Positions 46,805-57,700 of a stretch of DNA of 64,000 bases are shown one piece after another; the first letter of the stretch is position 1, and the number at the start of each line of letters is the position of its first letter. Location: the NCBI GenBank assembly GCA_951799445.1, contig OX637287.1, positions 45,599,724 through 45,663,723 of the forward strand, given 5' to 3'. The position numbers and the translations under genes are program-made. This stretch comes from Pseudisothecium myosuroides (lineage: Eukaryota; Streptophyta; Bryopsida; Hypnales; Lembophyllaceae). The notes beneath the pieces are model-generated. The model worked only from the letters and a program-made list of their open reading frames with translations, was not told the origin of the DNA and made no database searches.

Positions 46805-49056
46805 TCAAAATCTGGTGTTTTGATGTGGCATACCTCTGTTGGTCTTTCTGGTGTCCAATTTGTTGATAGAAAAGCCCCTAGTACTTGTTGTTTTACAATA
46901 TGGAGCTAACTCTAAAAGTTGTCCAACGGTGATGTTGGCTTTGGTTTGCTTTAGTACTTCATATACAATTTTAGCTTGCTTTATTTCCTTATCCCCATAA
47001 GATTTGCTTTGACTATGGTCCGAGACTGATTTTTGCTTTCTAGTCCTTTTTGGTTCTTCTTCCTCAGTTGTTGGCCTTTCCTCATGTTCTAAAGACACAA
47101 GTTGTTCTTCCTGAGGTGTTTCTCCTAACTCCTCTTGTAATCTTCGGACATCTTGGGTCACTTGTTGGTGTACCCTTCGTTTGTCCTCCCATTTTTTAGA
47201 TGCTCGTTCCTAGAGTTCTCCAAACTCCACTGCTTTTGGCTGTCCTTTCTCAGCCTCATTTTCACTGTCACTATTTTCGCTATTGCTACTTGAAGATCCT
47301 TCTTCATTTTATTGTTTTTGTGCCCTTGTCATTATATAGGCATCTGGAGCTACCATATTGGAGGCAATTGTTGGTTTTTCAGCCCTCGGTATTCCTCTAA
47401 CCTCTTCTTGGTGTCGTTTCCAGAGAAAACATTCCTTCTTCATATGCCCTTTCTTATGGCAATAATAACATTCGTCGGGATGACCTTCCCTTTGTTCCAT
47501 ACCTGAATAGGTACGTCTTGACTCATCTCTAAATCTCCTATCTTCAAATTTGGGTCTATATCGATCCTCAAATTGATTTGTTTGTCTGTTATAGTCGTTT
47601 CTACCCCCATTGTATGGGTTATTTCTTCCTCCATATCCTCCCCAATATGGTTATCTTTCTTGCCTATAGTTCCGTAATTCATAATAATTGCTTCTAGGTG
47701 GCCCTTGTCCTTGATCTCAATTCCCGGGTTCCCTTCCGTTCTGTGTCTTTCTCATGTTGTTCCATTGGGGTTGGATTTGATTGACAGCTGGTTTTCCTTC
47801 TTGGTATCGTCGATTGTAAGTACATTCATTGGTGCGATGTGTATTTGTATTACAAATTGTACAATACTTCGTTTGACATTCTGTAGGCAAATGTCCTTCA
47901 TTGCGGCAAATTTTGCAAATTACTCCATTACGAAATTTCCGTTGGTTTGCCAATATCTGAGCCATCCCTTCTTGTAGCTCCTTCAAAACATCTTTTTCTT
48001 TGAACTTCTTATTTTTGTTTTTCTTCTTTCTTTTTACTTCTTCATTATCTGAATGACTACTTGATTCATCCGAATCGGTGTCAGAATCTTCTTTTCCTTT
48101 CTTATAAAACCCTAATTCTAATTTCCTTGCAGATGCTAAAGCGTTTTCTAAAGTATCTGTAGGTAGCATAAGGATATACTTTGCATATTCTTTTCGTAGG
48201 CCATTGAGAAACCAAGTTTTCTTAAATTGGTCAGGTGGAGATGGGTTGAGCTTACTTGAAGACAACATCATTCTTTCAAAGAGTTCTTCTACATCTTCAT
48301 ACTTTTCCTGCTTGAGATGTGATAAACTATCAATCACTTCCCCGTCCGTTTTCTTCTCACGGAATCGGTGAATGAAAGCGGTCTTTAATTCCTCCCATGT
48401 CCCAAAATGACCTATTGGAAACTGGGCATACCATTCCAGGGCCTTTTTCTTCAAACATATCGAAAAAAGATCTAATTGTCCATTCTCATCTTGGTTTGCA
48501 GAACAAATATGGTTGAATTCCTTGATAAAGATGGGTCCCCCTTACCCTTGAATTTGGGTAACTGTGTCTTAATCCTTCTCTCCATTGCTATTTTTAGTAA
48601 TCTTCTTGGTTGAACGTTGATTTCTTGTGTGATTGGGGTTTGTATTAATTGTACTGATTCTTCTAATGTCTTTATGTGTATGGGTGTAAGTGGTCTTGAT
48701 AACTGATGTGAAAGTTTGTAATCTTGTGTTATAAGTGTTGAATTTTTCAAAAAAATTGTTTTACTTGTCGATGCTTCCAAGTCCTCTGGTGTAGTAATTT
48801 CTATTCCTTGTTTTGTTTTTAGGTCTGTATCGATGTCACTTTCATCTTCTGATTCCTCGTAGTCACTTCTTCTATAGGCTGCGGAAAATCTCTTCCATTT
48901 ATCAGTTCTTGTTTTTCCTTGTTTTCTTTCTTCTTTCCATTTTCTTTGTTTATTTTCCAATTCTTGCTCCTCCTTAACTTTTTGAAGTCGAAAAATGTGT
49001 TCCCTTTCCAATTCTTTTTCTCTTTTAGTATTTGGGGAACTTGGTTCTTCGCTCAT
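46805..49056 (-). pseudogene. gag and gag-pro linker, frameshifted
   Basis: The first segment (49,056-48,472, start MSEEPSSPNTKREKELE) is a charged N-terminal region. A frameshift in a G run near 48,540 moves the frame to the capsid region (48,454-47,717) with LEWYAQFPIGHFGTWEELK and FLNGLRKEYAKYIL, a typical retrotransposon gag domain. CCHC-type knuckles follow: CKICRNEGHLPTEC and, further down, CYYCHKKGHMKKEC. An acidic linker (47,161-46,805) leads to protease. Stops in this frame lie at about 47,717, 47,650, 47,309 and 47,207. Gag would form the particle around element RNA. Confidence 0.88.
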
Positions 49057-49162
49057 TGTTTGAATACATCCCGTTCAATCCTTAGTTTATCTTTGGTAGT
49101 ATTCTCTTATGTAGTCGCGTTAGTCTTTCGCAATGTTTTTTGTGTTGCTTGACAATTGTCGT

Positions 49163-49184
49163 CGAATCCCCAGCATGGTCGCCA
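49163..49184 (-). other. Primer binding site, tRNA-Arg-like
   Basis: On the minus strand, two bases after the 5' LTR, TGGCGACCATGCTGGGGATT reads as the complement of a tRNA 3' end. It fits plant tRNA-Arg (TGGCGACTCCACTGGGGA) apart from a 3-4 base stretch; Arg-type sites are common in Tat-like elements. Confidence 0.75.
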
Positions 49185-49186
49185 AA

Positions 49187-50126
49187 TGAAACACACTTTT
49201 TCACTTCATGTAATTTTTATTCCATGCAATAGAATTACATTAATCTAATTCTATGTATTTTCCAATTTGTAATGAACTAGGAGTCAATGTTGATCTTTAA
49301 TTTCTTTAAGCTTTTTAAGTCTTTGCTTGACTTTGTGAGACAAGATCTTTTATTATTATCTTCAATTCTTCATGGGTCTTGAATCTCTTATTTCTTTTGA
49401 CTTGTTTTCTCTTTAAGCTTTTTGTCTTCATTGTAAGTCTTTTATATCTTTTTGCCTTTTATTTTGTTGTATTGCTTGAAAGTTGGTCTTTGGAAAGTCG
49501 ATCTTGTATTGTTGGTGTTAATAAATCATCTCTATACAATGGAAAAAATTCCCTTTATATAGTTTCCCGCGGTCACATGAGAACTAAGGAAAAACCCTAA
49601 CCGTTTTGCCTTTAGTAATAGGTCTAAGACTATTCCTACTATAATTTTCCTAACTACCTTTTCCTAACTAATTCTTTCCTATAATTAGCCTAGTAACTCT
49701 ATGTACTAAGTAAGTAGTATTGCCGCTTTGGTCTTCCTTGTCTGTGCTGAAGTGGTCTTTTGTAGAATTAATAACTTGTGAATTAAGATATTTTTCCTCA
49801 TTATTAATCTTTCCATCTTGTATTCTGAAGTATATACTTTAAGATTCTTCATTCTTAAATCCAATTCTTCATGTTTTACCAATTTTAATTAATTATGGAA
49901 AGTGCTCAAAAATACAAGAATCGATACAATTTTGTCATTTTTACAAATTAATAACTTTTGTATTTTTATATTTTTATACATGTGAATCATTTTGTTCCCT
50001 GTAGTCTAGCATACTTTATCCTCTGATCTAATTATCTTGAGATTCCTAAAATATCAATAATTATTTTAAGGAATCTAAAGTAAGCCAATTAATAATTTCT
50101 TTAAAGGATAACATGATGGGTTAACA
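49187..50126 (-). repeat. 5' LTR
   Basis: 940 bp, nearly identical to 37,144-38,082. It should hold the element's promoter and polyadenylation signals; none was pinpointed. Confidence 0.95.
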
Positions 50127-51450
50127 TTTTCAAACATAACCTTAAAACCACGCACAATTATTAACAATAATATATTAACCCCTAAAGGACCAACATGCCT
50201 TTTTTGGCAACATAGAAATTTTGGGCAGGTACGTGTGGCTGGAGATTTGCATCTTTTGGGCTGAAATTTTTACAGAAGGTGGGGACGAGGAATATCTTTC
50301 ATATGCACCAAATTTCATGACATTTGGAAATACGAGTCAAAAGTTATGGCCGAATATGTTGTTTGTTTCTCAACTCGAGCAGTCCGGGCAGATCAGAAAA
50401 AATCACTTTTTTCAAAATAAAAATTTGAAATTGGTTTATTAGATTTATATATACGTGGAAAGCTTTGAATCATTCCATTCTGATCAATGAGTCAAACGTT
50501 ATGAGGTTTTTTAGTTTGCGGGCAGTTATGGATTGTCTACTCTAAAATAAACTTTGAAGTTGTTTATTTCACTCAATTTTCAATATTTTTCAAAAAAAAT
50601 AAAATTGTAGGTAGTAGATTGTTTATTACAACATAGCAACCATTGGGATTGGCATTTTTCAATTCCATAATTAACTTCTTAACAATTTAGTGTTTTGAAC
50701 CATTCTCTACTTCTTTCTACTTATTATTTTTTTCCTATATGTTGTACAATTCCAAATAATTTGAAAATTTTCAAGCATGTAGCCAACTTGCCCTGAAGAA
50801 TGAATCCAAAGAAGCACAACCATTTTGGAATTTTTTTCATAATAATCTGACCCTGTGAAGTGCAGCTGCCCGGTTTTTTGCAGGGCCGCCAAAAGGACTT
50901 TTGCCACTTCAAACGCTAATATCTTCCAATCTACACGATGGAAATTTCTGAAATTTTTTCCACATATTCTCAAACTAGAGTACTACAAGATCCTACGGTT
51001 ACATGTGCCCAAAAATGATATTTTTCAAAAATTTGGTACTTGTACTAGAAATGGCAGTTTTGGAGCATTTTTGGTGAGAACATAGTCAAGAAACTTTAGG
51101 GGTTAATAAACATACAAGTATATATGAGCATTGACCAAATGGCAATGTTTTTCAAATTTTTCCGCTTTTTATATTTTTTTTTCCAAAATAGCCACAATCC
51201 TTTTCAAGGATCATTGTGATCATTCATTTTTTTTTCATTTTTAACCTTTATAATAACGTTTTGTATTATTTGTAACCCTTTTAGACATAATTGACTATTT
51301 TAAAGTTATTTTCTATCTATGCGTATTTTTAGGTACAAAATGTTTCTTATTGTCCTATAAAAAACTAAATAGGAATTTTTAAATATAAAATTCTAACTAC
51401 AAATGAGCTTTGAATTCTTTTTTCCACCCACTATCAACAATAAATCTAAT
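50127..51450 (-). repeat. Repeat block, right arm, second part
   Basis: Inverted homologue of 29,950-30,334, interrupted by E5. Together with 36,555-37,143 it completes the right arm of the inverted pair. Similarity fades near 51,450-51,480. Confidence 0.75.
50179..51102 (+). mobile_element. TTAA-element E5 (subfamily B)
   Basis: The 924 bp unit is flanked by TTAA (50,175-50,178 and 51,103-51,106), with ends CCCCTAAAGGACCAAC and CTTTAGGGG. The left arm of the inverted pair has a single TTAA at the same place (30,283-30,286), so the empty site is known. It is the intact reference for subfamily B, collinear with E6. Blocks shared with subfamily A are GAAAGCTTTGAATCATT, CAACCATTGGGATT, GATCCTACGGTTACATGTG and GAAATGGCAGTTTT. 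No conserved open frame. Confidence 0.9.
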
Positions 51451-51912
51451 AAACAAATTATAGGCAAATTATATAATATAGAATTCTAATTATATTATTT
51501 TTTCTATATTATGGGGATTGTAAAGACAAAGGGGCTAGAGTGCAAGACATGTCTAAATGCCTTGGAATTTGTATCCAGCAAAGTAACTAGAATTGCAGGA
51601 AAGCATGTGGGAATGCTTGTCATACCCAAAAAAATAAACCTTTTTTATGACTTCTACTCTCTTTGTAGCTTATCAAACTAACAGTTGACTTGCTCTTGAG
51701 GCTTTGAAGAATGTCTCATAAAAGCATGTATATTGATGTTGATTCCATCTTGAATACTTTGTCTAGTTTGTTTAAAAAATCCTTAACAAAAATTCATCAC
51801 TTCAAGTCTTCTAAAATGAACTAAATAATGCTCAAAAATCCCTATGGAGGTATCATAAATTCATTGGCTCTTTAGGTGGTAGGCTGTGACTATATAAAGT
51901 CCTTCAATTAGG
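51451..51912. other. Intergenic, no clear feature
   Basis: May hold an upstream, more decayed part of the hAT remnant that follows. Confidence 0.35.
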
Positions 51913-52690
51913 TTGTATTTTCTTATCAGTTCTTGTTATTTGAATGAAGACACATTCAATTCTAGTACGGATCTTCACATCATACTTGAATTTGGTCCCC
52001 CATCTGGTTACATTTGTCATTTATATAGCAAAATCCAAGGGTCCAAGTTTCACAGCATTCAAATGACTAGGCATCCTTCGGCGGTTGATTTAGAGGCTAC
52101 CTTGTCATTTCAAAAGTTACATTTTAAGGTTGTATATGAGGCTTTGTATGCTAAGTTTGACAAAAACAATGTGATTGATGCGTTTGAAATTCTTGATTCT
52201 AATGACATGCCTCAAAGGCAAATTGGGTTGAGTTTTTGGAGTATTGTCCAATTGAATATTTTTTTGCAGAAGTATACACAAGGAAAATGGGTAGGAAGAA
52301 ATTTCTTACCTCCATTAGTGGATTGTACAATGTATAGGTAAGAATCCTTTGCATTTAAGTTGTACGGATCCACTAAGTGGATGGAGATGACATTTAGAGA
52401 CTTGTGAGCTTCCGCCAATTAGAATCCATTGCTGGAATTAAAATATTCTAACCTAATAACCTTTGCAAATATAGCAAAGTGCCAATGTGTGAGCACCACT
52501 ACTTGTGAACACGCTTTTTTGTGCAAAATTCCATAAAGATTAAGAATTGGAATTGCATGACAACTTTGAATTTGGAAAAGTGTCATGCGAGTCTCTATAG
52601 AAGGGCTAGAGAAACACTTAAACTCTATATTTATGGATGCCATTTTGTTGTAGAAAACATGGTACAAAGTTTCGGTACTCATTTATAAAT
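51913..52690 (+). pseudogene. hAT-type transposase C-terminal remnant
   Basis: One frame, with several stops, runs through VYEALYAKFDKNNVIDAFEI, then FAFKLYGSTKWMEM, then FANIAKCQCVSTTTCEHAF and SVMRVSIEGLEKHLN. The order (a helical region with ALYAKFD, then ST..CE..F, then a terminal LMRIS..G motif) is that of the C-terminal dimerisation region of hAT-like transposases of the KIAA1586/ZNF862 type. The N-terminal BED finger and most of the catalytic core are missing. The mariner-like element at 52,714 sits just downstream. Confidence 0.55.
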
Positions 52691-52713
52691 CTAAAGACGG
52701 GTCTAAAGAAGTA

Positions 52714-55700
52714 CTTCCTCCATTCCGAAATAAATCCGGGGTTTCCGGGACTTCTTCAAATGACTAGATTAGTGCATGAGTTGCTCATATTTTCAGGGAA
52801 TTGTATAGTTATTGTATCTTCTAGTAAACTCCACTAGGTGTGAAACAATGAAAGTCAATAGTCAAGTGGAGGAAGTTGAAAAGATGCGGCAAAATTGACA
52901 AAATGTTCCCCTTTTTTAAATTGCTCCAATGCTATGAAATTGATTCGTCTCCCACCAAGTGTTGTTGATGTACTAGTGTCTGTTGACATTATTTGTATTT
53001 CATTCCGATGATGCCTCGGCATTCAAGTCCACGAAATTCTTGTCACTACGCTTTGATCAGCTGCTCCTCTAAGTCAAATACGCTCCGCGTCTGTCAATGA
53101 AGTCTCTGCAACCAGAAGTTTATAACGTGTGCTACTAGCGACATGCAGAGCTTCTAGATTGATGTGCCTAGCTTTTGTTCTTTGTCATCAAGTTCATGGT
53201 AATATTGGGAGGACCACATCTTTGGCCTCACATTCTTCTTCTTTGGGACATAAGTAGCACCCAACACTCAAAGTGACTCGTGTGTCTTCACTAATTTGGA
53301 ACTATTGTCAAATTCTATTAGCATTAGAAGTCCCGTGTATATTGTTGTCTTCACTTGTGAACCAATATTCTCTATTGTAACAATTTTTTTAAACATTCCA
53401 CACTCTTTGCAATTACTTTTAATGGCATTGATCAACCACCTACGACTCTGCGGCGCATTTAACGTACCGAGGAGACGAGGAATGCGGACAGGAATGGTCC
53501 TCTTGGAATTCTTTCAAGCATTGGAAGGATTTCAATCTTCACCTTCATCTTGGCTCTCACCTTCAATATTCAGGTACTTACAAATTCACTTTGCATATTA
53601 CATGAGGACCTATTTTATTTCTACAATTTAGTATGTACATCTAAGTCATATTGCTTCTGCTTTAGAAAGTAAATTGTTGGTAGTGTTCCAAGGTTTGATC
53701 GGGGGTTTGATTTTGCACTTTTGCCTTTGTTTTGGATTTCAGTTCATCACGTGTTTCCTGGGGCTACCTCCATTTTCTTGGCCTTTCTCCTATGCAATTT
53801 GACTGGATGGTCCAAGGACCTATTCATCAAACCGTAATGTGTCGATATGTTAACCTGTTGTTGTGGTCTGTTGAAGTCTCTTCAACGGTACAAACATCAA
53901 CTGAAGATTAATAATTCACATTTGCATTGACTCAAGTACCTTAGCTGTGAGGTTTGCATTAGCATTGCTTTTGTTCTATGTGTAGTGTCTTATAGCTCAT
54001 CTACTTTCCATCATTTGTCATTTAAAGGACAATTTACTCAAAATCCTGTGGCTCTTCATATGCCATTGTTTGTTTGCAAAAGCTTCATGTAAAAGTTTGT
54101 CTTTAATTCTTTTTTGAAACTTTGATAATTGAAACTTCGATAGCTTCTTCAAGAGATTGCTTAATTAGACTTGCAAAGAGTAAGTTTAGTTCGTTATTTT
54201 GATCTTCATAATGTCACAGTATGGAGAAATTTTTGTAACAACAAATTTGATGGCATCCAGTTCTCAAATAATGTGTTGAAATTCTTATTCTGAGTTGGTC
54301 ATGTTTTCTTGTAGACTACGTAATTTTGAAGTTTTGTAGCTTTTTGACCAACAAACTGGTACCATCCTACATGGCCCACTCTTGTACTATATATTTAACA
54401 TCAACTTACTCATCTTGTATACATACTAGTGGGTCTTGATGTAGTGTATGATCAATAGTGAAAAAAGTTCCAAATTGGAGGAAGATTTTTGACAACATTC
54501 GCTTAAATATGTTTTGGCACTCCCTTTTTTTTCTTTTAATATCATTGTTCTATTTTGGTTTTCATAAAGCTTTTTGGAAATGCTCTATTGTGGTTATCAT
54601 ATAGGTTTTTAGAATTGCATTTGGTCCCTTACTGTCATTGGTATACTTTTTTCACATTTAATCTTCCTAATAGATTCATTTGATGAACTTTAATAATTCA
54701 AGTTCAATAATGGAAGGCCACAAACAAACAACTACTGAAGTCAATGAAGAAGGAGTCCTCTAGGACATCTCCAATGTTATTGGCGACATTTGAAATTTCA
54801 ATACAGACTTCGCAAAGAAGAAGCACAGTCTCACTAATGAGCAATGTTAAGCTGTGTACCAGGCGCTCCTTGTCCAAGTAGAGGACCATGAGCCACCTCA
54901 TGTGCTGGCCAGAGGAGCCTTAGCAATGTGGCCAAGTTATTTGGTGTGATTCAAGAGATAATATCTACTATTTGGAAGAGGATTCAACGTACTCTAGCGG
55001 AAGGACACATTGCCGTAGTAGTGTCTTTGAAAAGACGGGACTGAGTGGGCCTCAAGTGAAAGGTTTTGGATGTAGACAAGTTGAAGGAGATACCACTATC
55101 CAATAGAAAGAATATCCGTTCAACGGCCGTCCACATGAATATTCCAAAGACAACTCTTTACAAGCAACTGCAAAAAGGTGATATGAAGTGCCATTCAAAC
55201 GCAATGAAGCCGTTATTGACAAAGGAGAAAAAAATTACTCATGTTTAATTTTGCTTGTCTATACTGAATCCAGTCCATCCATCACAATTTCAAGACATGA
55301 TGAATCAAATACACATTGGCAAAGAATAGTTTTATTTGATCGAGAGGAAGGCCACCTTCTACATGGCAATGGATGAGGAGTCACCATTGAGAATGACAAT
55401 GAATAAACGTCTCATTCCCAAAATAATGTTCCTTGCAGCAGTGGCTTGCCCTCGATGGGATACTATAAAGAATCAATGCTTTGATGGAAAAATTGGGATT
55501 TTTCCATTCTTATTCCAGGAGCTAGCTCAAAGGACAAACAAGAATTGAGTATGTGGAACGATGGTAACTAAATCTATTGACAATGTCACGAAGGAGGTGG
55601 TAAAGTCAATGTTGATTGAGAAGCTCATCCCGGCGATCTAGTAGAAATTGCCACGTGCTTGGGTTGGCAAGACCACAATGGGCAACAACATTATTATACA

Positions 55701-56193
55701 ACATGATAATGCCAAGCTTTGTCCCACCAGCAATGAATCAAATTTTGGCGGCCGCTCTCAAGCAAAATAGCTTCAAAATGACATTCAGCTGTCAACCTCC
55801 AAACCCCCCCGATATGAATGTTCTTGATCTAGGCCTCTTTTGTGCTATTCAATCATTGCAGCATGGATTTACACAAAAGGACATTGACTATCTCATTCAT
55901 GCCACTGAGAATGCTTTCTGGAACATGGAGGAGGAAAAGTTGAACAATATTTTTCTCTCATGGCAGCAATGTATGGTCTAGGTCATGCTATTGAACGACA
56001 AAAATCACTACCAGCAGCTGCCTATGGGCAAGGAGAAGATGTAATGTCAAGGGAAACTTCCGGTCTTTCTACAGTATCTAAATGACACCATCAAGCACAC
56101 CTAGAGTTTCATTTCCATGAACCATTGAAATGCCGAATTTAATATGGGACAAGTATAATTGGAGACCCCGGATTTATTTTGGGACTGAAGGAG
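52714..56193 (+). mobile_element. Full-length mariner-like element (3.48 kb), degenerate
   Basis: The left end CTTCCTCCATTCCGAAATAA follows TA (52,712-52,713). The right end, read from the other strand, is CTCCTTCAGTCCCAAAATAA, and the terminal repeats remain similar for ~30 bp (AAATCCGGGGT in both). Inside is a broken transposase gene (54,715-56,080). The 1.9 kb before it holds only short frames. Plant mariner-like elements of this size are known. The MITE at 745-1,321 is its deletion derivative. Confidence 0.85.
54715..56080 (+). pseudogene. Mariner-like transposase, frameshifted
   Basis: The N-terminal helix-turn-helix region appears as SLTNEQ, AVYQALL, VAKLFGV and TIWKRIQRTLAEG. The second DNA-binding part is RSTAVHMNIPKTTLYKQLQK (55,066-55,248). 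The catalytic region gives MAMDEESP in place of the usual HIDEKWF-type block, then KIMFLAAVACPRWD and FDGKIGIFPF (55,336-55,548). After a frameshift come IIQHDNAKLC, with the second Asp, and PDMNVLDLGLF (55,616-55,981) with the third Asp. It would cut and join element DNA at TA, but at least three frame changes and several stops make it inactive. Confidence 0.85.
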
Positions 56194-56797
56194 AACCTTG
56201 CAAAGGTAGTTGAAGATGCTCTTGAAGAAGATGAAAATCTTGAACTCTAAATTCTTTTGATGTTTTGCAACCTTCTCTAAACCACTTTCAACTTAGTCTT
56301 AGATGAGTTGGGTGGATTCTTGACCTCCAATTGGAAAAGGGCCATGCTAAGTTTAAATTAGGATGTAATGAAATGTGGAGTTTAGTTTCAAAAGTGGCAT
56401 GTCTTTGAAAGAGGAGAATTGTAGCCTTTAGAAATTTGTAGTTGAAGGAAGTGGTCAGTGAAAAGTTGATACTAGAGAAAATGAATTGGGAGTTTTTAGT
56501 TAGGAGAGGATGCAAGGAGGCAAATTATCGGGGAAACTTTGAAAACTTTCCAAACGCTTTAGGCATTTTGGTATGGGGTGAAATTCCATGAGAAATACTT
56601 GTATGAGTAGGGATGAGGCTTGTGCCCGAGAATGTTAAATGAATGGATGCATTCTACCATGGTAAATGGGGTGGGATTGTGGGGTTGCCAAAAACCAACA
56701 ATGCTTGGCATTCTTAGGAAAAAGTGAGAAGGGTAAAGGATGGAGGCTACGGATTTCCGGTGGATTACGTTTACCTCGTATGATAATGTTTGAATCT
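56194..56797. other. Intergenic, no gene seen
   Basis: Moderately AT-rich DNA between the mariner-like element and E4; no supported feature. Confidence 0.45.
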
Positions 56798-56801
56798 TTA
56801 A

Positions 56802-57696
56802 CCCCTAAAGGATTGTTGTTCCTTCGGGGGACAAATGCGTTTTTGAGTAGGTACCTACAGGCTGAAATTTTGTTGTGATTTTTTGAAACTTTTTTAGAGA
56901 TAGAAAAACTGATAAGCTTTGTGGGAATATTATTTTTTTCAAAATCGGTGCCCGGGAACAAAAATTATGACCAAATAAGCTCAAAACAAGGGACAGCAGG
57001 TAGTCCAGGCAGCAAAAAAAAAATGGACAAAAATTTGAATTTTTTTTTAATATTTTTTTTCTCATAGAATATTTTTTGTCTATTTGGAAAGCTTTGATTC
57101 ATTTCATTTGGATTTGTTATGAGAAAGTTATGGACACTCTTGTTTTTCGGGCAGTTAGAGCATTTTTCTTGTCCAATTTTTTCAATTTTTCAAATTTTTT
57201 TTACATGGTCTGATTTATTTGCTAGAATAATCTCACCATTGGGATAAGTGCATTTTAATTCCATTTAAAACATATGAATATTTTAGATTTTCCCTCTATG
57301 TCGTACCCTCTTCTATTTAACATTTTTTTTAAGAATGATAATTAAGTTTTTTTGAATTTTTTTTTCCTAGATTCTCAACTCAATTTTCCACTATAAAGAT
57401 TTAAAGCTCAAAACTCTGTAGTGAAAAATTTTAAGTTAAAAATGTTCAAAGTAAAACATTCTAGTCCCGCAATGTACTTAAAAACTTGTTTTTTTCACTT
57501 TAAACGCAAGTATCTTGCAATCTGTGCTGTCAAAAATTCTGAAATTTTTTTCACACACACTCATACTAGTTAGGTGTAAGATCCTACAATTAGATGTAAA
57601 ATATAAAAAAACAATTTTCAATTTTTTTACTATATGCTATAGATATGGCAGTTTTGAGTGTTTTTTGGCAAAAAAAAGGCCTTGGTCCTTTAGGGG
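56802..57696 (+). mobile_element. TTAA-element E4 (subfamily A)
   Basis: The 895 bp unit is flanked by TTAA (56,798-56,801 and 57,697-57,700). It starts CCCCTAAAGGATTGTTGTTC and ends GGTCCTTTAGGGG. It is collinear with E2 and E3, with a small internal deletion near 57,170. The intact TTAA on both sides points to a less decayed insertion than E3. Confidence 0.85.
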
Positions 57697-57700
57697 TTAA

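Larger units (their letters stand above)
37144..50126 (-). mobile_element. Complete Ty3/gypsy LTR retrotransposon (12,983 bp)
   Basis: A minus-strand element with two LTRs of 939 and 940 bp and a 5 bp TTTTC duplication (37,139-37,143 and 50,127-50,131); the homologous left arm keeps the empty site at 30,330-30,334. Order in its own direction: 5' LTR (49,187-50,126), PBS, gag, protease, RT, RNase H, integrase, a long extra frame, PPT and 3' LTR (37,144-38,082). Pol order is that of Ty3/gypsy. The RT (FAWSYEDLKG, FLDD), the Arg-type PBS, the lack of a chromodomain and the extra frame after pol suggest the Athila/Tat branch. Gag-pol has several lesions and integrase carries a MITE, so this copy is not autonomous. 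Confidence 0.95.

Noticed and set aside
29930..51480. The inverted ~1 kb arms as the two LTRs of one retrotransposon
   Set aside because: LTRs of one element are direct repeats; these are inverted, so they are at most two separate LTR copies.
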